Positions 33,472 to 42,637 of a DNA stretch of 64,000 nucleotides are shown piece by piece. The translations under genes were made by a program, and so were the position numbers. Source of the DNA: JBFGFX01 sp965232455 (GTDB lineage Bacteria > Pseudomonadota > Gammaproteobacteria > Steroidobacterales > Woeseiaceae); NCBI GenBank assembly GCA_965232455.1, contig OZ246981.1:2108001-2172000 (forward strand), written 5' to 3'. Position 1 is the first letter of the stretch; each line of letters starts with the position of its first letter. The notes under the pieces are model-generated. The model did no database searches. It was not told where the DNA came from and was given only the letters and a program-made list of their open reading frames with translations.

Positions 33472-36414
33472 TCACAGGCTCATCGAAAAGCCGATGAAAT
33501 AGCTGCGCCCCACCGGATCGTATTGAGAACAGTTCGACACGCAGGCGCCTTCCCTGTCGGCCTCCTCGTCGATGTTGTCCGGGATCAGCGGCGGGTCTTC
33601 ATCGAAGATGTTGTTGACGCCCGCAAAAATCTGGTACTGGTCATCGTCGCCGAACGTGTAGCTCCCGTTCAGCCTGCTGATGTAGTGCGTATCGATCTTG
33701 CGGAACGGGATCAACGCCTCGTTGTCCTCGTCGGCCAGCGCATCGTTGCTGGTGTTAACCTCGCCGAGAATATTCGTCAGCCAGCTCACCCGCCACGGTC
33801 CCCGGTTGTAACTCGCCTGGACCTGGACGCGGTTTTCCGGGTTCTCGACTTCGCCTTTATCGTCGTCGACGTCGATTTCCCCGGTCGTCGTATTGATGAT
33901 CCGCAGTTGGTCCTTCTCCAGCAGGTGCGTCCAGGTGACCTCGAAGTTCACGGCCCCTTCGTTCAGCTCCCAGAGGTAGTTCGCGTAGACGTCGACACCG
34001 CTGGTCACGAACCCGGACTCATTGCGCGGTTCCGAATCGATCCTGTTTATCTGTCCGCCGCCGTCGCGGAAGATCAGGTTACACTCCTGGCTCGACAGCC
34101 CGACGGAGTCGTAGCAGACCTCGAGAGAGATGTCGCGATCCGTATTCACGATCGCGTCCTCGATGTCGATGTCCCACCAGTCTACCGACATACCGAAACC
34201 GGGCAGGAACTGCGGCTCGTAAACCAGGCCGATCGTGACGGTGTCGGCCTGTTCCTCGATGAGGTTCGGATTACCCAGGTTGAAACCGCGGTTCTCCTGC
34301 TGAATGTCGCCGTCGAACGTTCCGGTTGCCGCAAATTCCGCGGCAATGGCCGGATTGAGAAGACAGTTGTCCAGGATCACGCCAGCGTCCGCGGCGGTTA
34401 TCCCGTCGCAGGGATCGTTGACGGCGAACGCCGTGGTCCGCGGCACCGAAAAGGCTTCTATGATACTCGGCGCCCGGGTTGCGCGGGACACGCCGCCGCG
34501 AAAACGCAGCGTTTCGTGCGGCGCATACTCGAAGCCGCCCTTGTAACTGAGCACGGAGCCGACGTGGCTGTAGTCGGCGAATCGCACCGCGGCGTCGACG
34601 CCCAGATAGTTAGCAAAAGGCCGGTCCGCGATCAACGGGACAACAACCTCGGCGAATATCTCCGCGACGTCGGTGCTGCCGCTGTTATTGGGCACCGCGA
34701 CAAACGTCGTCCCCTGGTCACGCAGCAGCGAATCGGTAATCGTGCGGCTGTCGTCTTCACGATACTCCAGTCCGGCGGCCAGGCCGAGCGTACCGGCCGG
34801 CAGCTCCATGAGGTCCCCGGTCACCAGCGCACTCAAGGTCATCTGCTCGATGGTGCCGATAAACGTGCTGCGGTCGGAAATCCATTGCCCGGCCTCGTCC
34901 GAAATCGAACCCTCGCCGAAGATATTCAGCGGAACGCAGCCTCGCAGGACTGCCTGCGGGTCGGTGCACCTGAACTCGCCGGGATTGCCGGGATCGGGTT
35001 CGATGCTCAGCGCGTCGACGACGTTGTCTTTGATCGTGTTACCGGCGACGAGCTGGGCCTGCAGGGTGCGCCCGAAGTTCAGACCAACGTTCCAGTCCCA
35101 GGTGTCGGTCAGCTCACCGTCCAATGCCAGGCCAAACCGGAACGTTTCCCGCGTGTTCTCGATGAACCGGGGGATTTCCGTCAACCGGCGGCGCCAGTCG
35201 ATGCCGATGACGTCGGTGGCGCCGGGTATCGGATTGCCCATGTCGTCCGTGCTCTGGAAATCGGTGAACGCGATGTCCAGTATCGACTGGGGAACGAACG
35301 GATGATCGAGCGGCAGCATATAGTCCATAAAGGTGCCGTTACGAAAGAATTCGCTCGCCTGGATGTTCTCGGGAGAGCGATTCGAGATCGTATCGGTTCG
35401 CGTGAAGTACCCGTCCATGGAAATACTGACCGTATCGGTCATCTGGTACGAACCCTTGCCGGCAAAGCTGTAACGCGTGATCGGCGTCGTGATCGACGCG
35501 ATCTCGTTGGTGTTGTAGCCGTGTATGTCCTCGACGAAGGGACGGGTTGCGGTCAGGCCGTCGGTCAGGACAATCCGGCCGCCGTTGGCGCCGGTGTTGC
35601 CGATACGGGTGCCGTCGGCTTCGAGCAGGTCGTAGCGGCCGCCCACGGTAAAGGAGCTGAAGTCGGGACCAACCGTGCCGTCGTTGCGAACCTCCAGCGC
35701 CCGCACCGCCCAATCGCGCTCCCTCGACAGCAGCGGTTGCCGGTCGAAAAACGAGGCGCTGAACATGGCGTGTCCCCTGCCCTCGGCAAACTGGCTGCCC
35801 ATTGTCAGACTGACCGTGTAGTTCTCCTCACCGCCTTCCTCCGGCGTTTCGGTCCGTGCGCGAAGCTGCACGCCCTCGAAGTCTTTCTTGGTGATGATGT
35901 TCACCACGCCGGCCATGGCATCCGACCCGTAGATCGCGGACGCGCCGCCCGTGATGATTTCGATACGCTCGATGAACTCGACCGGAATCGTGCTCAGGTC
36001 GACGTTCGACCTGCCGGTCCGGCTGGACACCATGCGTTTACCGTCGAGCAGCGTCAGCGTGCGCTCCACACCGAGCCCGCGGAGCGCGACCGACGCCACG
36101 CCGGAACGATCGGTTCCGCTGCCCGACTCCCTGGCCGTGGTCACCTGCTGGATCGCGGGATGCTGCTGCAACAGCCCGTCCAGCGTTTCGATCGCACCGA
36201 TCTGGATATCTTCGTTGTCCAGCACGCTGATCGGAATCGGCGTCGAGAACTCGTTGCGCGCAATGCGCGAGCCGGTGACGATGACCTCCTCCAGCGAGGC
36301 GTCGTCCGGCACCTGCGCCTGTACGACGTTGCCGAGACCAAGTGCGACAACGCCGAGGACAATCGCGTGGAAGCTGCGCGCGACGCAGCGATTTAGGATG
36401 TTCAGATACTTCAT
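33472..36414 (-). CDS. TonB-dependent receptor without STN domain (paralogue of the next)
   Basis: 980 residues. The signal peptide ends VVQAQ. Plug: LEEVIVTGSRIARNEF, PISVLDNEDIQIGAIETLDG, LRGLGVERTLTLLDGKRMVS and GASAIYGSDAMAGVVNIITK. Barrel ends GRSYFIGFSMSL. It aligns over nearly its whole length with the 36844-40065 receptor but lacks that protein's N-terminal signalling domain. Probably served by the FecI/FecR-type pair upstream. This Asn/Ile-rich plug family is common among proteobacterial receptors for peptides, sugars or siderophores; ligand unknown. Confidence 0.87.
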   Translation of the reverse strand: MKYLNILNRCVARSFHAIVLGVVALGLGNVVQAQVPDDASLEEVIVTGSRIARNEFSTPIPISVLDNEDIQIGAIETLDGLLQQHPAIQQVTTARESGSGTDRSGVASVALRGLGVERTLTLLDGKRMVSSRTGRSNVDLSTIPVEFIERIEIITGGASAIYGSDAMAGVVNIITKKDFEGVQLRARTETPEEGGEENYTVSLTMGSQFAEGRGHAMFSASFFDRQPLLSRERDWAVRALEVRNDGTVGPDFSSFTVGGRYDLLEADGTRIGNTGANGGRIVLTDGLTATRPFVEDIHGYNTNEIASITTPITRYSFAGKGSYQMTDTVSISMDGYFTRTDTISNRSPENIQASEFFRNGTFMDYMLPLDHPFVPQSILDIAFTDFQSTDDMGNPIPGATDVIGIDWRRRLTEIPRFIENTRETFRFGLALDGELTDTWDWNVGLNFGRTLQAQLVAGNTIKDNVVDALSIEPDPGNPGEFRCTDPQAVLRGCVPLNIFGEGSISDEAGQWISDRSTFIGTIEQMTLSALVTGDLMELPAGTLGLAAGLEYREDDSRTITDSLLRDQGTTFVAVPNNSGSTDVAEIFAEVVVPLIADRPFANYLGVDAAVRFADYSHVGSVLSYKGGFEYAPHETLRFRGGVSRATRAPSIIEAFSVPRTTAFAVNDPCDGITAADAGVILDNCLLNPAIAAEFAATGTFDGDIQQENRGFNLGNPNLIEEQADTVTIGLVYEPQFLPGFGMSVDWWDIDIEDAIVNTDRDISLEVCYDSVGLSSQECNLIFRDGGGQINRIDSEPRNESGFVTSGVDVYANYLWELNEGAVNFEVTWTHLLEKDQLRIINTTTGEIDVDDDKGEVENPENRVQVQASYNRGPWRVSWLTNILGEVNTSNDALADEDNEALIPFRKIDTHYISRLNGSYTFGDDDQYQIFAGVNNIFDEDPPLIPDNIDEEADREGACVSNCSQYDPVGRSYFIGFSMSL

Positions 36415-36656
36415 GATTTTCCCCCGTCCATCAAAAAGGCTGCCTTGGCGCAGCGCGCGCAGGCAAGCTCTACTGTTTCGAGCCCCGTTTCCACGAAGAG
36501 AATTTCGTGGAAAACCCGGGCTTACACTTATCCGACAATCCAGCGCGGCGTTTTGGGAATCGCGGACGGCAGAAATCTCGGGTATCGGCGAACGAAGTAT
36601 TTGTTACCGGGGCAACGGTCGGCCTCGGCTCGGCTGCGACATAGCCGAGCACTCCC

Positions 36657-36680
36657 TGCAGGAACCCGTCCTGACGGGCA
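36657..36680. repeat. REP-like palindrome
   Basis: TGCAGGAACCCGTCCTGACG then GGCA. Lies in the 429-bp gene-free stretch 36415-36843 between the two TBDR paralogues. Confidence 0.65.
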
Positions 36681-36703
36681 ATCCGCCTACGATGACTATC
36701 TAG

Positions 36704-36772
36704 CGTATCCCGCGAACTGCGGATTGATCTTTAGTGACTGGTTCCGGTCGCTCGTCAGGACGAACTCCTACA
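36704..36772 (-). repeat. About 70-bp composite repeat (REP-like plus unique half)
   Basis: On the minus strand: TGTAGGAGTTCGTCCTGACG, then AGCGACCGGAACCAGTCACT, then AAAGATCAATCCGC. It matches 42214-42284 on the plus strand along its whole length with scattered mismatches. The rest of 36415-36843 shows no gene. Confidence 0.75.
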
Positions 36773-36843
36773 TGTTCATGGACCGAGGGCGGATTGGAGC
36801 TCCTACAATCGTAGACACGGTTACGATCCGTTTTAGACAGGTT

Positions 36844-39800
36844 CTAGAAACTGACCGTCAAACCGAGAAAATAGCTGCGTCCGACGGGATCGTATTGGGA
36901 ACAGTTCGAGACACAGGTCGGTTCCCGATCGACCTCGTCGTCGATGTTGTCAGGGATCAGCGGCGGGTCCTCGTCGAAGACGTTGTTGATGCCTCCGAAA
37001 AGCTGATATTGGCGTTTCTCCCCGAACGTGTAGCTGCCGTTCAGCTTGCTGACGTAATGCGCATCGATTTTGCGAAAGGCCAGCCGGTCGGGATGCTCGC
37101 CGTCGGCAATGGCGTCGGCGAGCGCCTCGTTTCCGGTGTTGACATTGCCGAGGATATTGGTCAGCCAGCTTATGCGCCAGGGGCCCTTGTTGTAACTCGC
37201 CTGGACCTGAAAGCGGTTGGTCGGATTTTCGACCTCGCCGCGGTCGTCGTCGACGTCGATTTCGCCGGTGGTGCTGTTGACGATCCGCAGGACGTCCTTC
37301 TCCAGCAGATGCGTCCATGTGAACTCGATACCCAGGCTTCCTTCGTCGAACTCCCAGAGATAGTTGGCATAAACGTCGATGCCGCTGGTATTGAACCCGG
37401 CCTCGTTCCGCGGCTCCGAATCGACTCTGTTGATCTGCCCCGCGCCGTCACGAAAAACCAGTTCGCATTCCCGGCTGGACAGGCCCGCGGACTCGTAGCA
37501 GACGTTGGTGGAAACCTGGCGGCTCGTATTGACAATGGCATCTTCGATATCGATGTCCCAATAATCCACCGAAACACCGAAACCGGGCAAAAACGCCGGC
37601 TCGAACACCGCCCCAACCGTGATCGTGTCGGCTTGCTCCTCGAAGAGATTCCGATTGCCTCTGTTGAAACCGCGGTTTTCCTGCTGCACGTCGGCCACAA
37701 AAACCCCGTTTGCCGCGATGTCCGCGGCAATCCCCGAAACCGAGCGGCAGTTGTCCGCCACCGCGCCGGCGCTTGCCGCCGTCACGCCGTCGCAGGGATC
37801 GCTGTTTATCGTAAACGCAACGGTACGCGGCGCCGAGAACGCTTCGAGAATGCTCGGCGCCCGGGTCGCCCTGGACAGGCCGCCGCGAAAGCGCAGTGAA
37901 TCCAGCGGCGCGTATTCGACGCCGGTTTTGTAGCTCAACACGGAGCCCACGTGACTGTAGTCGGCAAACCGCACGGCCGCGTCCACGCCCAGGTAGCTCG
38001 CAAACGGAACGTCTGCAAGCAGCGGCACGACGGCCTCGGCAAACACTTCCGCGACGTCGGTGCTGCCGCTGTTGTTGGGAACCGCCACGAACGTCGTCCC
38101 CTGATCCCTGAGCAGGGAGTCGGTGACGGCCCGGCTGTCGTCTTCGCGGTATTCGGCGCCCACGGCGACGCCGAGCGCGCCGGCCGGCAGCTCGGTGAGC
38201 TTGCCCGTCAGCAGCGCCGTCAAGGTCATCTGTTCGATCGTGCCGATGAAGGTGCTGCGGTCGGCGATCCATTCCGCCGCCTGCGGAGAAATCGACTCCT
38301 CGCCGAAGAAGTCGAGCGGCACGCAGCCGCGCAAAACCGCCTGCGGATCGACGCAGCGGTACTGGCCGGGATTGGCTGGGTCCGGTTCGATATCGAGCGC
38401 ATCGACCACGTTGTCCTTGACGGTGCTGCCCGCGGCAAGCTGCGCCTGCAAGGTGCGGCCATAGTTGAGACCCAGGTTCCAGCCCCAGGATTCGTTGAGA
38501 TCACCGTCCAATGCAAAGCCGAACCGGAAGGTTTCCCGCGTATTTTCGATGAACCGCGGGATCTCCACCAGGCGGCGGCGCCAGTCGAGGCCGATGACTT
38601 CACCCGGGAACTCCGTTTCGGCAATGTCCAGGATCGACTGCGGGACAAACGGATGGTCGATGGGCAGCAGGTAATCGGTAAAGCTGCCGTTGCGAAAGAA
38701 CTCACGTGCTTCGATGTTTTCCGGGGACCGTTTCGAGATGGTGTCGGTCCGCGTGAAATACCCGTTCATCGACAGCCTGAGCGCGTCGGTCATTCGGTAA
38801 TCGATCTTGCCGGCGAAACTGTAGCGCGTGATCGGCGTGGTAATCATCGTGCGTTCGTTCGTATTGTACCCGTGCACGTCTTCGTCGAACGGCCGGGTGG
38901 CCGTCAGGCCGTCCGTCAGGACCAGGCGGCCGGTATCGCTCGTGCCGACACGGTTACCCGAGGCATCGACCAGATCGTAGAGTCCGCCCACGGTAAACGA
39001 GCTGTTGTCGGGGCCCACGGTGCCGTCGTCGCGAACCTCCAGAACCTGCACCGCCCAATCACGCTCGCGCGAATAGAGTGGCCTCCTGTCGAAAAACGAG
39101 GCGCTCAGCATCGCGTTTCCCCTGCCGTCCGCAAACGCGCTGCCCATCGTCACGCCGACCGTGAAGTTCTCTTCGCCGCCGGCTTCCGGCGTTTCGACTC
39201 GGGTGCGCAGCTGCACGCCGCTGTAATTCTTCTTGGTGATGATGTTCACGACTCCGGCCATGGCGTCCGACCCGTAGATCGCGGAGGCGCCGCCCGTGAT
39301 GACTTCGATGCGTTCGATGAAATCCACCGGAATCGTGCTCAGATCGACGTTCGGCTGGCCGGTCCGGCTAGACACCATGCGCTTGCCGTCTAGCAGCATC
39401 AGGGTGCGTTCCACACCCAGGCCGCGCAGCGCAACCGATGCGACGCCCGAACGGTCCGTCCCGTTTTGCGATTCGCGCGCACCGTCGTCCTGCTGGATCG
39501 AGGGCAACTGCTGAAGCAACCCGTCGAGGGTTTCGATCGCCCCGATCTCGATGTCCTGGCTGTCGATGACGCTGATGGGTATCGCGTTCGAGAACTCGCT
39601 GCGGGCAATCCGCGATCCGGTAACCACGATGCTCTCGATGGGCCGGGTCGAGGCGGCTATCGGTCTCGGCCTGGCGGGCAACCCGGCGTCCGCGGGCTGT
39701 TCCGAATCCTCGCTCCTGCTGATACCCGGCGTTTCCGGTTGCCGTCTTGGCTCGCGAATCACGACGGTCACATCGTCAACGAACTCGAAAATCAGGCCCG

Positions 39801-40065
39801 TGGATGCGAGGAGCACGGTCAGCGCATCGGCCGCGGTATAGCTGCCGGACAAAAGCGGCGCGGTGTGTCCGGCGAGAACACGGTCGGGGGCAACCAGTTG
39901 AATTTCGGTCTGCTTCGAGAATTCCAGCAGCGCGGCGCTGAGCGTGGATTCACGTATGTTGATCTCATGAACATGCTCGTTCGCAACCGCGGAGGAGGAG
40001 CACGCAACAACGATGACGAAAACACGTGCGGTCCACCGCCGAAACGGATCAAGCAGATCGCTCAC
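36844..40065 (-). CDS. TonB-dependent receptor with STN signalling domain
   Basis: 1073 residues. Signal peptide (FVIVVACSSSAVA), then an STN domain at about residues 30-110 (STLSAALLEFSKQTEIQLVA, GSYTAADALTVLLASTGLIF, DVTVVIRE). A Pro-rich linker leads to a plug with ESIVVTGSRIARSEF, DIEIGAIETLDGLLQQLPSI and LRGLGVERTLMLLDGKRMVS. Barrel ends YFLGLTVSF. The STN domain should signal to the FecR-like protein encoded 166 bases upstream. Strongly similar to the STN-less receptor downstream. Confidence 0.88.
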   Translation of the reverse strand: MSDLLDPFRRWTARVFVIVVACSSSAVANEHVHEINIRESTLSAALLEFSKQTEIQLVAPDRVLAGHTAPLLSGSYTAADALTVLLASTGLIFEFVDDVTVVIREPRRQPETPGISRSEDSEQPADAGLPARPRPIAASTRPIESIVVTGSRIARSEFSNAIPISVIDSQDIEIGAIETLDGLLQQLPSIQQDDGARESQNGTDRSGVASVALRGLGVERTLMLLDGKRMVSSRTGQPNVDLSTIPVDFIERIEVITGGASAIYGSDAMAGVVNIITKKNYSGVQLRTRVETPEAGGEENFTVGVTMGSAFADGRGNAMLSASFFDRRPLYSRERDWAVQVLEVRDDGTVGPDNSSFTVGGLYDLVDASGNRVGTSDTGRLVLTDGLTATRPFDEDVHGYNTNERTMITTPITRYSFAGKIDYRMTDALRLSMNGYFTRTDTISKRSPENIEAREFFRNGSFTDYLLPIDHPFVPQSILDIAETEFPGEVIGLDWRRRLVEIPRFIENTRETFRFGFALDGDLNESWGWNLGLNYGRTLQAQLAAGSTVKDNVVDALDIEPDPANPGQYRCVDPQAVLRGCVPLDFFGEESISPQAAEWIADRSTFIGTIEQMTLTALLTGKLTELPAGALGVAVGAEYREDDSRAVTDSLLRDQGTTFVAVPNNSGSTDVAEVFAEAVVPLLADVPFASYLGVDAAVRFADYSHVGSVLSYKTGVEYAPLDSLRFRGGLSRATRAPSILEAFSAPRTVAFTINSDPCDGVTAASAGAVADNCRSVSGIAADIAANGVFVADVQQENRGFNRGNRNLFEEQADTITVGAVFEPAFLPGFGVSVDYWDIDIEDAIVNTSRQVSTNVCYESAGLSSRECELVFRDGAGQINRVDSEPRNEAGFNTSGIDVYANYLWEFDEGSLGIEFTWTHLLEKDVLRIVNSTTGEIDVDDDRGEVENPTNRFQVQASYNKGPWRISWLTNILGNVNTGNEALADAIADGEHPDRLAFRKIDAHYVSKLNGSYTFGEKRQYQLFGGINNVFDEDPPLIPDNIDDEVDREPTCVSNCSQYDPVGRSYFLGLTVSF

Positions 40066-40231
40066 TCACTCCCCCACGAAAGGCCATCCGCATCGCGATG
40101 CTCACCGCCATCGACTTCTTTGCACGGAAATCGTTGCAGGAAGCCCATTCAGCGTATCACCCGGTTCTTGCGTCGTGCGGGTAGCCAAGCATTTGGCCAT
40201 TCACGCTCAAATTCCGCGAAGGGGGCGGAGC

Positions 40232-41374
40232 TTACGGTTGGTCGGCCGGTGCGACCGCGATGCGATCGGCGCTGATTCTTGTCACTTTTAATGAATAGGC
40301 TCGTTCAATAGCGTTCAACCACGCGTCCAGACTGTCCGGCCTGAACGAACCCGTGTACATCCGTTCGCGCAGCCTGCTGTCCGTCAACTGGAACGTAACG
40401 TCCGAATACCGCATCACCTCCTGGAAGACCGTGGGCAGATCGTCCTCGAGAAAATAGAGCTGACCGGACTGCCAGGAGAGGACCTGTTCAATATCGACCT
40501 CCTTCACCGGCCCGAGTTCAGCATTCGTCGCGGCGCGTAGCTGTTGACCGTGGTGAAGGGGAGTACCGGCGTCAAACGCATCGGCGGCGGGCGCGGCCGA
40601 AGCCAGCTGCTGTTGAACGAGGCTTTGTTTACCTTGCCGGGGAATGACTCGAACGCTGCCTTCCACAACCGACACCGTCGAATACTCGCTGCCGTTTCGC
40701 GTGTTGAACGCCGTGCCCGTTGCCATCACCATCATATCGTCGGTGACCAGAATGAACGGCCGCCGATAATCCGGCGACACCGTCGCCAGCAGTTCACCCG
40801 AACCGAGTTCAATCAGGCGTTCGGTACTCGTGTAACGGACGGTGACGGAGGAACGGGCGCCGAGCACCAGCGACGAACCGTCCGGCAACTCGATTTCCTC
40901 GTGCTCGCCGGTCAGCGTCGTGTAACTCAGGACCTCGGGAACGCCGTTCATCAGGCTCCTTACGCCGAAGCCGCCGACGACAAACGTCAGCAGCGCCAGC
41001 GCCGCGAAGGCCCAGTATCTTTGCCGCCCGCCCGAGTTGCGGCGAGCCGCTTCGGCGAGCGCGGGGCCGGCCAAGCCCGAATCGCGCGCCGGATGATCGA
41101 CCTGCACGACGGTCAGTGTATCGGCGTTCGCGACTTTGCCGATCCTGATGATCTCCAGCAAGTCGCCGCGCGTGAGCCGCGCCGCGCCGATCTGGTCGAG
41201 GCCCTGCCAAACCCTTTCGCACTCGGCAAAAACACGCCGGTGCTCGGCGGACGTTTTCGTCAGATATTCGTGACGATCCCAATCCTCCGGAGTGGCATCC
41301 GGGCCCATCAGGTTCAGAAACAGGGCTTCCGTTTCCTCGTGTTGTTCATGACAGGTTTCTGTTGTCCGTGCCAT
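40232..41374 (-). CDS. FecR-family sigma factor regulator
   Basis: 380 residues. N-terminal DUF4880-type cytoplasmic domain (ALFLNLMGPDATPEDWDRHE, HRRVFAECERVWQGL), a membrane segment (YWAFAALALLTFVVGGFGV), then the FecR domain (YTTLTGEHEEIELPDGSSLV, VRYTSTERLIELGSGELLA, VMATGTAFNTRNGSEYSTVS). The C-terminal DUF4974 module is VLSWQSGQLYFLEDDLPTVF to SLKVTRISADRIAV, which receives the STN signal. Standard middle gene of the sigma/FecR/TBDR cascade. Confidence 0.88.
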   Translation of the reverse strand: MARTTETCHEQHEETEALFLNLMGPDATPEDWDRHEYLTKTSAEHRRVFAECERVWQGLDQIGAARLTRGDLLEIIRIGKVANADTLTVVQVDHPARDSGLAGPALAEAARRNSGGRQRYWAFAALALLTFVVGGFGVRSLMNGVPEVLSYTTLTGEHEEIELPDGSSLVLGARSSVTVRYTSTERLIELGSGELLATVSPDYRRPFILVTDDMMVMATGTAFNTRNGSEYSTVSVVEGSVRVIPRQGKQSLVQQQLASAAPAADAFDAGTPLHHGQQLRAATNAELGPVKEVDIEQVLSWQSGQLYFLEDDLPTVFQEVMRYSDVTFQLTDSRLRERMYTGSFRPDSLDAWLNAIERAYSLKVTRISADRIAVAPADQP

Positions 41375-41436
41375 CTCTATTTCGCCTCAATTCCCACAGC
41401 GCTGATCCCGGTCCATGCCCGCGGCAGAGCCGCCGC

Positions 41437-42021
41437 TTACTGCGGCTGCTCGTCAAGTCGCCTTCGGCAGTGCCTGATTCCTCTCAGGACGTATTTTCGG
41501 ATCATGCTCTCGGTCAGATTCATTTGATTCGCCACCTCTCCGTATTCGAGAAACTCGAACTTGAAGAGAACGAAGGCCTTGCGGCACTTCGGCGGAAGCT
41601 CTTCGACGGCATCCACCAGCGTACGCAGTTTTTCCTCGTATTGGGCGTTGTCTTCCGGCGTCGGCCCGTTGCTCGACAGATTCAGGTCTTCCGGATCCTC
41701 GGTCATGTGCTCACACTTTCGCCGGCGCTCGATGAGCCTGTTTATCGCCAGGTTGTTCGCCGCCTTGAAGACATAGGCACGCGCACACTTGATGTCTTCG
41801 GGCAATCCGTGCCGCAGCACCCGGGCGTATGCCTCCTGCGCGATGTCGTTCGCTTCGCTGGCCGATTTCAGCTTGAAGTTCAGGAAAGCCAACAGCGATT
41901 GATGATGCTTTCGGTACACCTCCGAGATGACATGATTCAACGATTCCGACGGCGCGGATTCATTGACCCTGTTAGCCATCAGGGACAGGGCTTTCGTGGC
42001 TACCGTGGCCTTGCCGTTCAA
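41437..42021 (-). CDS. FecI-type ECF sigma factor
   Basis: 194 residues. Sigma2: EVYRKHHQSLLAFLNFKLKS, ASEANDIAQEAYARVLRHG and CARAYVFKAANNLAINRLIE. Sigma4: VEELPPKCRKAFVLFKFEFL and LEYGEVANQMNLTESMIRKY. Followed 62 bases later by FecR, then the STN receptor, all on the minus strand. Expected to transcribe the receptor genes when the ligand binds. An ATG at 41979 is an alternative start. Confidence 0.88.
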   Translation of the reverse strand: MNGKATVATKALSLMANRVNESAPSESLNHVISEVYRKHHQSLLAFLNFKLKSASEANDIAQEAYARVLRHGLPEDIKCARAYVFKAANNLAINRLIERRRKCEHMTEDPEDLNLSSNGPTPEDNAQYEEKLRTLVDAVEELPPKCRKAFVLFKFEFLEYGEVANQMNLTESMIRKYVLRGIRHCRRRLDEQPQ

Positions 42022-42162
42022 CGAATGCTCCCCAGCACTTGTAGCGTCCGTGAATTATGCCAATCGCGCGGAGGGATTTGGGGCTTTTTTCGAGCGTAAT
42101 GCCCGGATGTACGGTCTCGCTCGAACCGGCGGCGCCGGTGATTACGTCAAACGCCGGGCTGT

Positions 42163-42185
42163 CGCCCGTCAGAACGGGGTCCTAC
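42163..42185. repeat. REP-like palindrome, inverted copy
   Basis: CGCCCGTCAGAACGGGGTCC then TAC. Lies upstream of the FecI-type gene in the gene-free stretch 42022-42609. Confidence 0.65.
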
Positions 42186-42213
42186 GGATTCGGCACCGGA
42201 ACCAGCCTTGGAC

Positions 42214-42284
42214 GTAGTAGCCCGTCCTGACGGGCAACCGGAATTAGTCACTGAAGATCGGTCTGCGGTCCGCAGGATACGGAA
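42214..42284 (+). repeat. About 70-bp composite repeat, inverted relative to 36704-36772
   Basis: GTAGTAGCCCGTCCTGACGG, then GCAACCGGAATTAGTCACTG, then AAGATCGGTCTGCGGTCCGC. The second half is also the start of the first 88-bp tandem unit. Confidence 0.75.
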
Positions 42285-42637
42285 TAGTGGCCTCCATTCA
42301 TGCATGGGCGGGGGCCGGCGCACTGCCTGGGTTAGTCACTAAAGATCAATCCGCGGTCCGCGGGATGCGGAATAGTGGCCTCCATTCATGCATGGGCGGG
42401 GGCCGGCGCACTGCCTGGGTTAGTCACTAAAGATCAATCCGCGGTCCGCGGGATGCGGAATAGTGGCCTCCATTCATGCATGGGCGGGGGCCGGCGCACT
42501 GTCTGGGTTAGTCACTAAAGATCAATCCGCGGTCCGCGGGATGCGGAATAGTGGCCTCCATTCATGCATGGGCGGGGGCCGGCGCACTATCTGGGTTAGT
42601 CACTAAAGATCAATCCGCGGTCCGCGGGATGCGCTCG
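42244..42637. repeat. 88-bp tandem repeat, four full units and a partial fifth
   Basis: Units start at 42244, 42332, 42420, 42508 and 42596 (TTAGTCACTAAAGATCAATC...). Units 2-4 are nearly identical; unit 1 is diverged. The partial fifth unit runs into the 3' end of the amidohydrolase gene and supplies its last codons and stop. Inner palindromes include CCGCGG and CAT-TCATGC-ATG. The stretch 42022-42609 holds only these repeats. Confidence 0.92.

Noticed and set aside
42244..42637. CRISPR array
   Set aside because: The 88-bp units abut directly with no variable spacers and no cas genes are present; it is a simple tandem repeat.
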